From: HGM11367 sp964600435
GTDB taxonomy: Bacteria > Bacillota > Clostridia > Christensenellales > UBA1242
NCBI GenBank assembly: GCA_964600435.1
Contig: CAZRJB010000007.1
Span: 1-64,000, forward strand
Direction: 5' to 3'
Length of the DNA stretch: 64,000 nt
Each line of letters starts with the position of its first letter. Position 1 is the stretch's first letter. The notes below the pieces were generated by a model. It was not told the DNA's origin. It saw nothing but the letters and a program-made list of their open reading frames with translations, and did no database searches. Made by a program: the position numbers and the translations under genes. Below are positions 18,701 to 30,700 of this stretch, one piece after another.

Positions 18701-21700
18701 TAATTAAGTTAATTTCTTCATTTGTTAAAGTTTTGGTTTCTACCGTGCAAGTGTAAACAAAATTGCTTAAATCAAACTTATCAATATCTTTCATGCCATA
18801 TTGACGGTCATTTGAAACACCTTCCGCAAACGAGTTAAGTGTTATTGTTAAAGTTTTGGTTGAATCTGGAATTATTTTCAGTTTTCCCTCTAACAATTCG
18901 CCTGAAACTTCAACTTTAATGTTTGGATTGTTGCAGCTTAAAAGTTTAATATTATGCAAGCCTAATTCTTTTTCTTTGTCTGTGCCATTGTCTACATTTT
19001 CAAATGTAACTTGAATAATAATTGTTCCGTTTTCGCCAAAATCAACATTGTAATCTTGAGTTAGAGCGGTTGTGTCAAATTCTGTTCTCTCAAAAGATTG
19101 AACTTCTGTTATTGTGTAAATATGCTTGGTTATTTCAAATTGTCGCGTGCTGCCATCAGTTAAACTATAATTTGCATTTAAGCAAGAAATTGTTGCCTTA
19201 TAAGTTCCAACATCTTTTGGAGCAGTTGTGCCGTTAAGCACTGTTGGTTCAACTCCTGCATATATAATTGTTATGCTTTTTTCAATTTCCGCTTTGTCGT
19301 CGTCTGATAATTCGTCATCATTTATAACTTTCCAAACAACTTCTTGTTGCGCATTGTTAAAGCCTTTTGGTGTTGAATCTTCACCAAAATCAATTTTAAA
19401 CTTTCTTGCATTAATTGTAACTTTGCCCTCAAAAGTAAATTCATAACAATCAGAAACATCAGCTTCTCCGCACTTAATGGTTAAATTTGCTGTTGTACAT
19501 TCAGCAATATCTTGGTTTTGTGCTGCTCTTTCCAAAGCAAACACAACAGTTCCTTCTTCCAACTCATCACCACTTACCAATCCGATTATTTCACCAGATG
19601 TTAAAGTGTGAGAATATATGTTTGTTAGCGAATATGTAAATTCCAAATCTTCGCCAACATCAATTATAACACCTTTTTTTGTGATATTTCCTCTAGGTGG
19701 TGTATTGAGTTCAAGTTTATAGTTTCCAGCATGGTCACCTTCAGGGGTAAATGTTATGCCCCAAGGCATAGCCATATAAGATTCATAAGTGCCTTTTGCA
19801 TAAACATTGTCACCAGTAACAAATTCGGTGCTTGAAAGATTAGAATTTCCATCTTCATCATAAACAACATTTGTTCCATCATAGGTTTTGTCAGATTTAA
19901 AAGATATTTCCTTAACTTTTTTAGGCTGAACATTGACTGTTATTTCTTGATAAATCTTGGTTTCACCAACCTTATCAACCACAACTTTAATTGTGTAATC
20001 AATTGTGTTGCCATCTGAATCAACCACAAATGTGATTGTATCAGACTCGTTAACTTTTTCTGTTGTACATTCTTCAGTACCTTTAAATACCTTTATTTCA
20101 TCAAACAAGTCTACATTTTTACCTTTGTATGTTGGGTTTTCAAAGGTTAACTCAAATTCTGTTGCCGATGTTAATGTTAAGTCACCAGCAATTGAACTTG
20201 CATTATAGTTATCACTTAAATTGCCAATTGAACAAGAAAGTGTTGAAGGATATTCATATTTTTCACCCAATACAATACCATTGTCAGTGGTGATTTTTAT
20301 TTGGCTAAAATTTGATTGGTCATCACCAAGCAAACCAGAAACTTGATTGGCTGTTAAAACATAACCAGAGTTTTCTAAATATTGCGAATATGTAACTATT
20401 GAATTTGCAAAATTTATATTAAGGTCTGCTTTTTCAACTTGAATTTGCATGCTTGTTGTATCGGTTTCAAATTTAAATTCAAAGTTTCCACTTTTTGCTG
20501 TTTTTATTGTTAAAGAGTAAGTTTTAGCATCTTTAATTTCGTTGGTTTCTGTTTCGTCAATTTTTACAGTAAAAATGCTGTAAAAATTATTCTTTAGTTG
20601 AGTTTTTATTTCCTCTCCAAGGGCTGAATTAGCAAAAGAAATTATTTCGTCAACAATTTTGTCTTTTAAGTCTGTTGCCAAATATGTTATTGTTGCATTG
20701 TTTTTGGTCAATGTGACTGTTAATTCTGTAACAGAAACAGAGAAAGTTGAACTTATTGTTATTGTGTAGTTTTTAGATTCTGTACCATTTGACATTACTT
20801 TTAAAGCGTTTGCTGTTATGCAATTAGAACCATAAGGACCAACTCCGTTTACCGCAATTGTAACATTGCCAGCCAACTCGTCAGAACCAACCAATCCTGT
20901 TGCGGTTAAAGCACTAGCTTCAATTGTATGAGTTTTTTCGCCTGCATAGGTATATGATTTGCTTGAATTAAGAGCAACAGTTATTTCTTTTTTTGTTATT
21001 GAACCAGTTTGTGAAGCAAGTGAATAGTTATTATTAAGGCTGAGTAAATCGTGAGTTTCTAAAGAACCATCGGCGACAAAAGCAAAGGTTATGTTTAAGT
21101 TTTCGCCAACATTAGATTGTGAAAATGTTGCTGTTATTGATGAAAATTTGTTTTTGTCAGCTTCAACAATATCATCTGTTGTTAAACCTGTCACCTCCGA
21201 CTTTGCATCGTAGGTTTTTGTTAAACCAAAAGTTGTTCCATCGGAAAATTTAAAACTTGAAATTTGCTTTTTGTTTATAACCACTGTAACAACATTGCTA
21301 TAAATTGTAGGGTCTTGTTCCGTGGCTTTTGGTTTATAAAGAACAATTGCATAATATGTGCCTGCATCTTTTATTAAAGCAGTGCTGCCAGATAAACCAC
21401 TAGCATTAATATCGTCGTCTTTAAGCTTACCCAAATCATCCTTTGCTGCATCAAAATCATTGTAATAATAAACTGTGTAGTCCAATTCTAGGTTTGTGTT
21501 GTTTGTAACATCAAAAACATTTTCAAATTGTTTCTCGGTTCCGTCATATGTTAAATTGTTTTTTGATTTAATAAACAACTCGCCGTCTGACACTTGTTCT
21601 GTTATGTTTAAAGTTATATCAAAATAAACCGAATAGTTGGATCCAACCGTGGTGCTTTCATTTTGAATTTCATAAATACCAAAATCTGAAAGTGTAACAC

Positions 21701-24700
21701 GAGCAGAAGATTCAAATTCTTCTAGAGTTCCTGAAAATTTATATGTGCCTGTGGCAGATTCGTTTGTTGCAACTTTCCCTTTTATTGTATGACCGGCAAC
21801 AAGTCCTGTTTCAACATCTGAACTTAAAACGTCACTTGAACTTAAAGTGTGTTCAAAATTTTCATTATTATTCAATTTGCCAACATATGTGCTTTTTTCA
21901 ACTTTTATGGTAATGCTTCTTGTGGCTATTATAAGATTTGTGCCCAAAGATTCTCCGCCAGCATAGGTATAGTTGTTTGCATAATCACTTGCAATTTCTG
22001 GATAAATGCTGTAAGTTCCAGCCTCGCTTACTTCGGAGCTTTTGGCACTGCCATATTTAGCAATTATAATGCTATTAGCACCAGCCCCTTCAGCAATTGC
22101 ACCTTTCCCGTCAGAAATTGTTGCAGTTAAAGTTGCTTTGTGAGCAGCGGCATCATATGTGTAAGAGTTGCCAGAAACACTTTCCACAACCACTTCTGCT
22201 TTGTTGACTGTAACATTGCCAGCAAAAGTTATTGTGTAATTGTTTAATGATGAATCACCACTTACGGTTAAAGAAGATGTTTCAACATCTGTTGAGTTAG
22301 CTAAGGCATATTCGTCGGCATTAACAATGTCGTTATAAGTAATTGTTCCGCCAAAACTTTCGCCAGGAACCGAATTAGATATGTCAAACCTTGAAACATC
22401 CAATGTTAAAGCCTTGCCTGTGTAATAATAAGGTGTTGGTTCTGTAGAATCATTGTATTTATATGTAAATGTTACCCCTCGAGCGGTTATTTTGCCATTG
22501 TTGCTTATTAAAATCATGTTGTCAGCATCATCAACCGCGTTGGTTGTGTAAGAGTTAAAAATGTAACTTGAGAATGGGTCTGTTGTTGTTTTTTCGGTAA
22601 AAGTAAATGTTATTGTTTTGTTTTCACCAACATTTTTATCGTTATATTTTGCTGAAACATTAAAACAATTTGAGTCGTTTTCAATGAAATCTTCTGAAGA
22701 TATGCTTACAGAAACTGTATCTGTGCCATTGTACACTTTTTCGGCTGTGTAAGATAAGTTGTCAATTCCAATTGTTTTTGGCAAAATTTCTTTTGTTATA
22801 TCTTTTGTAGTAAATGAGTCACATCTTAAACTAATTGTGTATTCCCCTGCATATTTAAACCCAATTGATTCATTGTTGTTTAGGGTGACAAATGCAGAAA
22901 CATTAGAAATGTGTGTATTACCTGAGTTGATTTCGCTTGTAAAACTTTCATCGGAATATTGTTTAACAGTGACACCAGATTCCACCTTAAAGAAACCTAT
23001 GGTTGAACCATTTATTGTAACTTTCAATTTAATTTCTTGCTGTTCGCCATTATATGTTAAACTGTCGTCACCAACATATTCAAGTGTTGCTTCAGTTGTC
23101 GTAACAATCTCAATTGCTCCTGAAAGGGTAACATTGTAGTTTCCGCTAACATCTTCTCCTGATTCATAGATTCTTATTTTTTCTGCGTTAGTGTCACCAG
23201 AAATTGTGCTTCCGTTTTTATCCAACACTAAAACTTGTTCAGGATTACCCAAATTATATACGCCATGCAAAGAATTACTTGTTTTTATAATATTGTTAAT
23301 TGTGTGGTTGTTGATTAACCCACCAAGATCAAGGTCTTCCGTTTTAATCACATAGTTTAAGCCATTATACACATGTTCAATCTTATTGTTTTTAACCGAA
23401 ATTGTAACATTTTTTGGTGTGATTTCAAACTCAATATCACATGTTTGTGTTCCATCTTCAAAAGTGTAACAATTAGAATCATTAATTGTAAAAGTAGCAG
23501 TGTATAAGCCAGCATTTTTATAGACACTTGTTTGACTATCTGCTTTGTTGCTACCTTGACCGCAATACACTACATATGATACATAATTATTCATTGTATT
23601 GGTAGCAACCGTCTCAAAACCGTTATTTTTTTGAAGTTGTGCCGAAATGTTTAAAGCTGCATTTTCTGCTGTGTATTCATAAGTTTCACCTAAAGTGATT
23701 TTAATAATAGCTTTGTTTATGTTAAGTTTTCCTAAAATGCCTTTAACTGAATAGTTTGTTGAAACACTTTTTCCATCACTCATTATTAATGTGTCGCATG
23801 AATATGAATCTGATGAAATGCCACTTAAATCTATTTCTTGATCACTAATGCCACTATAATTAACAACAATAGAGCCACTTCCAAAACTTTCTACAATTGT
23901 AGATTCTGTACTGGTAGAAGCATATTTTGTTAAGCTTCCATATTCAATTTCATATTTCCCATCAGAGTCATAAACTTTTTCAATTGTTCCAGCATTCAAA
24001 TAAATTTCCGCTTGTTCTATTTTTCCAGTAAATGTGCTACCAGCAGCAATTTCAATGTTTTTATAACTGTTATTGTTTCTTTTAAAACTAATTGTTTTGT
24101 CTGTGCCAACATTTTTATCCGAGAATTCAAATGTGTAGTTGTTTAAAATCTCGCCAACAAGAGCACTATCAACTGTTGCACCAGCAGAAGTTGTAAAGCT
24201 TACGTTGTTTTCAGAAAAATTTACATTTTTGGTTGCATCATATTTTCTTGAATAGGTAACACTACCGTTTTTCCCTGTAACATATAAGGTTGTAATATTA
24301 AGATAAAAAGGGGCAGAAGTGTAATCGTTATAGTCATCAGATTTTAATGTAAGGGTAAACTCATATTCTCCAACATCTTTTTTGCCAGTTGAAATATCAG
24401 CCAAAAATTTGCCTGCGTCTGTATTATAAGGAATGCTTTCGGCAGAAACCGCTGTGCCATCTTTACCTAACAATGTATAAGAAAATGGTTTTTTGCTTGT
24501 TAAGTTAGTTATTTCAACATGAATTGTTTGACTGTTACCATTGTAAGTAACAACGGTTTTGTCATTAATTTTAACATTCTTATTAGTTAAATTTGCTTTT
24601 GTTATTTCAAATTTTCCAACAATTGTAAACTCAAAGTTGGTGTTTTGAATGTTTATGTTGTTGTTGATTTTATCAACAATTGTTACAGAAGGAACCAACT

Positions 24701-27700
24701 CAAGTCCCTCGTTTACGCTAGGATAAACACCAACATATGGTTTGTTTGTTTTAACTTGTATTGAACTAAATTTAAAGTTTACATTTGTGTCGTCAAAATT
24801 GGTTAAACCAGTTGGGTCAACAGACAAATCGTAAACACCGTTTTGTTCAATTGTAATAGCCCAAACACCGCCGGTATAGCCTTCGGTTTTGTCTTCGCCA
24901 ACATCTAATTTAATTTGCCTTTTTGTTATTTCGGCAACAAGGTTGTTTTTAAAGCTAATGTTGTAGTTGTTAAATACTGTGTCATTTAAACTTTCAAAAT
25001 TTAGTTTTTTGCCAGTTGTTGCATTATAGCCATAAGTTCCAACATTAATGCTGTCGTCTTCTCCGTCTTTAAATTTAAATGTTATTGTTTTGTTGCTTAA
25101 TTCATTGTTTATGTCGTCTGCAAAGTCTGTGTCTGAAATTGTATAAATATAGGTTGCAAAACCATCAAAAACTTTGGAAATTTCTGTTAAATTAAATTCC
25201 ACATCTTTTTTGTTAATTGTAACAGTTTTTGAACCTGACATTGTTGACGAATCATTATAATATGTAACTATTTTGTCATCAACCTTTGCATAAACTTTTG
25301 TTAAAACTGCCTTGTAGGTGCCTGAGTCGGCAACGTTTTTAACTTTTAAGATATTGTTTTCAAAACCATCAACGTTTACCCAGCTTTCACCATTTTGTTT
25401 TTGCAAAGAAAATTCATATGTTAATTTATCGTTATTTCCGCTAACCGTTAAACCAATCTCAGATTCTTCACCGTCATACGTTTTTGATATGTCGCCAGTT
25501 AGGGTTAAAGTTGGTGATGTAAATATCCACACGGCATAAAGAGTAACGTTTGTTTCTTTAATTTGCCAAGTTGAAGAAGTTACTTTAGAAACATTATTTT
25601 TGCTTGATGACCAACCATCAAATGTAAAGCCTGTCCTTGTTAAACCTGATGGCAAAGTATATCCTGTGCCATAAGCAATTTGTTTGTCTGTTACCGAAGC
25701 GCCTTCAATTGTTTCATTTTCAGCCAACAATAAGTTAAAAGTAATGTTTGAAGTTTGGGTTAAAATAATTTCAACATTGGTCCATTCTTCCGCTGTTCCC
25801 AAAATTGTAAGAGTAAAATTATTATTTGTATCTGCTTTTGGTATATCGCTTAATTCTTTACCACCAACAGTTATTTTTTTAATCCAATAATTCGTATAAC
25901 TGGTTCCAAAATTAAACTTAAATGTGTCTAATGTGTTTTCGTCTGATTCGATTATTATTTCATATTTCCCTTCACTCTCTTTTGGTGAAGCGGAATCAAA
26001 AACCAAGGCAATTGGAGTTTCTTTGTCTGTGTCTGTGTCTAAATATGCAACAAAAACATAACCTTTTTCACCTGCTGTCAATGTTGCAACTCTAAACTCA
26101 GTGCTATCAATTATAACTTCAACATTATTATTTTCTGAACACTCAAAGTTGCTAACAACCACCGAACCATTATACTTAATTGTAAACTTAATTGTTAAAT
26201 TGCCTTTTATTGCATTCCAAACATTTGAATCGTTATAATCATATTCAAACGTCAAATTATGATCGTTGCCACTAACATTCCACCACGATGAGGTACCCGT
26301 TTTCCATTCAATGTTTGCAAGGTTAATGTTGGTTAAAGCAGATTTTACACTTCCGATAACTTTAACCGTTACTTTTAAAGTCTCAATTTTCCCTTTTGTT
26401 GGCAAGCCTTCAATATTGTAACTGTCCTTAATGTCATTATCATCAAACGTGTAGTTTATGTTTTGTTCTCCAACATTTTTATCTGCATATGATGCACTAA
26501 TTGAATCCCCAGGTGCCACCCCAGAAATTGTAAACTTAACACTTGTTGTTCCGTCATAAACCTTGTCTGCTGAGCCGTTTCTTGTTAACTCTGCTTTGGT
26601 TATGGTTACCGTAACATCAATTGATAAAGCCCCAATGGCATCTGGATTTGTGATATATGCGCTAGAAACTGCTCCTGTTTCGGTTGTTAAAGAAGAATTT
26701 AACGTAACTTTATAAGTTCCGCCATGCGCAACATATTTAAAGCCCGAAAGAGTTAGTGTGCCGTTTTTTATTGAGTTGCCTATAAAATCTGAATCACCAC
26801 CACCATTTTTGCTTACACTGCCAAATGCAAAACCAACCCCAGGCCAATTAGGAAGATATATTGTAACATTGTTCCCTGTTCCGTTATATACAAATTCGTT
26901 GTCAGAAATTGTAACATTGTTAGCCGTACCAACAAATTTCCAATATGCATAAAGTGTAACCTCATCAGAGTTTGAAGAATAATAAATTTTCCAGTCTGTG
27001 TTGTTGGTTATGTCGTCGAAACTGGTACTGCTTTCCCAAGTTGAGTCGGCTTTTTTTATCATTACATTTTTTTCATCGTATCCCCACCCCAAAAACTCAA
27101 AACCATCACGTGTTGGAGTTGGAATGGTGCCTGTTATTGTTTTATTGATTGAGTCATATTCTATGCTTGTTTCAGAGCAATATGTTTCATCAAATGTTAT
27201 TGTTTTTGTAACTTTTTCCAAACGTACATAAACTGTGTAATCTGTTTTTCCTTCAGAAAAATTGTTGAACAAAACATCGTCGTCGGTTTCGGTTAATGCT
27301 TGCCAGCGTTCCCAATCAATGTTTTCATAAGAATATGCTGAAATTTTGTAAATTCCACTTTCGTAATCTTCAACCGCATTTTGCAATTGTTTTCCAAAAG
27401 GAATTGGAGTGCCATATGCTTCTAAAATTGTAAGGTTTAAGGTGTGGGTCGTTGACCATTCTCTATCCGCACCCAAAGACGTCACAACAAAAGCTAGTTT
27501 TACAGGCTTGCCTTTGTATTCAACGGTTAAGTTTATTGTTTGCTCAGTGTGTTTTTCGGTTATAACATCTTTAACATTTGTTTCTTTACCATAAGCTTCA
27601 TCTTCGTCTGTACTTAAGTGGAATCCAGAAATTTCATATCCTGTTTTTTGCAAATCATCTCCCAACAATTTTAAAAGAGTGTCTTCAAAACTATCCTCTG

Positions 27701-30700
27701 CTGCTGATGATGTTTGTTTTGTTGAAGTTGTTGCTACATCTCCATTGTAACCTGAAAACTCAAACTTGTACAAAATTGGTTCATAAACCATTCTGATTTT
27801 GATTGAAGTTATAAATATACCATAATTCAAATAATTTGATATGTCGGTGTCATTAATTTTAAATTTATATCCATCAATTAAATTTTCATTAATATCATCT
27901 TTTGTTATTGTAATAGGTTCCTTACCATCCTTTACAATTTCATAACGTAAAAAATTAAAGTACTCCACTTGTGTGTTAGAAGGTTTTTTAAGAGTGCCAT
28001 TAAATGTTTCTGCAAGGGTTGTTATTTTTCCTTCAAGATTTTTGTTGTTATTTTTCCACACACCAGAATCGTCGTAATACCCCAAGTCCCAATTAACATT
28101 ATATTCTTTAGGAGAATATGTTACAGTGATTGAGGCGTTAGTGTCCAAATTACAGCCATACACACTAGAGCCCCCTTTCATTCCAGACACGTAGCCCGTT
28201 CCATAATGGCTGTTAGGCTTTATTGTGTATGTTGTTGAAACGTTATTATTTGTTATTGTTAAAGTATATTTGTCGTCACCTTCAGCTTTAAGGTAAAACG
28301 AAGTGTTGTAATAATAACTGATTGTTTTCGGATCTCCACTGTTATCTATTGTTCCATTTACAACTTCAAGTGTAACCGTTTTTTCCACTTTTGTAAGTGT
28401 AACAGTGACATCAACATCTCCATAATATGCACCCAACTTTCTAGGGTCAATGGTTATTGTGCCACTGCCGTTGTCTAATGCTATTTGTGACACATCAAGA
28501 GTTTTGTTGTCTATGCCCCCATCTTTATTTTCATCAGTATAACTAACAGAGCAATTAATAGATTCAACTGAAAACCATCCTGAATTATATGTAATATCAA
28601 ACGATGTTCCTTGAGAAACTTTTTTGCTATTTGTTTCTTCACCATTAATAGTTATTTTGCTTGCATCTTTATATTTAGTATTATTAAAGTCTGAATTTCC
28701 ATCAGAATCCTTAACATTAACCACAAAAGTGTTTTCAGTTTTTTTCAATGTGATTGTAATTATAACATCTTCATTGTTTTTGTTAAAATTCGTTATTTTA
28801 AAATTTAAACTAGTGTAATCAAGTATACCGTCTTTATATACACTTTGTTCAATACCATCTTTGCTTATTGAAACACTATTCCTGGTTTTATCAAATGTCA
28901 TCCCCACTCTTGATGTGCTTTTCCATTTTAACGTAAAAGTATTATTTGTATTGCCAACCAAGTCAAATTTGTAGGCTGATTCTAAATTATTGTAATCTGT
29001 AAAATCTTTTCCTTGATATAAAGAGGCTTCCACCTCACGATCTTTCCAGATAGTTAATGATACCTTTTCGTCTTTTTGGTCTTTTTTATAACTATAAAAA
29101 GCTTGTAAATCCTCAAAATAATCGTTTAAAAGAGAAAGATTCATTTCTGCACCGGTTGAACTTATTCCTTTAAACATAAATTTAATGCTTCCAATTTTTT
29201 TATCACATTTTTCTAATTTATAAGTTGCACCATTTTGCAAAATGGATAAAACCGCAGCTGCATAATATTGGGAACCATTGCTAGCCTGTGTTGGCACTTC
29301 AATTGCTCCGTCGCCCTGAATAACTTTTTTAGAACTAGGATCAGAATATTCAAAATCACGAGCTAGTTTTATAGGGTTATTGTTTGCTTCATCTTTTTCT
29401 CCAGAAAGTTTTAAATAATATGATAGAGGTTCGGAATTTATTTCACTATTTCCATCAACAAAATATAACTTTTCGGTGTAGAAAAGAGTAAACCTGGTCT
29501 GATTCTCCGATAAAGTTTCTATTCTATCGGAGTCAAGTTCTTTAGCATAAACATAACTATTTTGCTCAAAAGATTCTTTAAAATATGTATATGTTTTGAT
29601 ACCCTCTAGACTTCCATTTATTGTTATCTCTACAGATTTAACACACCAATTTGCATAAATTATGCTGAAGCTTCTTTGATAAGTTTGATTTTTGTAAGAA
29701 GAATTCATACCTCGACTTAACATTGCCGCTGTCCAATTGATAGTATAATAAACTTCAAGCATTTTAAAAATGTTTATAAAATCATCACAACTAAAGTTAT
29801 TATTAATTATTCCACAATCTTTACTGTATATTATTTTATTTGTTAACGAATTGGTTTTATCGACAATTTCAAATATTCTATAAGCAGTCATTGTTGAGGA
29901 ATTTCCGCCAAGACAAAAACAGTTTTCATTTGTATTATATGTTATTTTGTTGTAAACTTCAACTTCTTCAATGTTAAAGATATATATATCTATATTTGAA
30001 TCATTTCCGATTTTGGTACTATCAGTTATCTTTTCGCCAGATTGAAAGTAATAATTATAGTCTCCTAGCTTATTTTTTAGTACCGGGTTTAATTCGTCAT
30101 TATATCTAAAACTATTTGTTAGCGAAATGCCCTCTTTAGTAAAATCAAAAAAATCCAATTGGCCTTTTGATACCGCCTCGCTTAAACCATGGCTATAATA
30201 AATATTTGAATCCTTAACAGAATAAAGATTATCACTCTCATTCTTAATACCTCTAATTGTGTAAAATGTAAACTCTGGTTCAACAATTTTATAAGCAAAC
30301 TCAACAACAATTTTTATATAACTTTGATGAGTGCTCTTAAGATCAAGATTAAAATAAGTTTTGTTACTATTCACGGTTGTCGCATTTTTTGCTATAGAAT
30401 ATTCTCTATTATCACAAAACCTAAATGAAGATAATCGTAAACCTGCATATGCAGTTTTTTGATAACCCAAATCAATAGGAATTGTTGCAACTGGATTATT
30501 ATTATCACCACTAGTGCAAAAATTCTTTTTTTCCCAGTCTAATTCATAAATTAAAATATTGGTTATTGTATAATTTTGTGAATATTTGTCTGAAAAATTA
30601 ATCATCGAAGTTGACCCTTGCCTCAGTTGTGAATAAAAACTACCAAAAGCATCTTCAGGTTCATATCCATAGTAAACACCTTGAAGTGTGAAATTGCCTA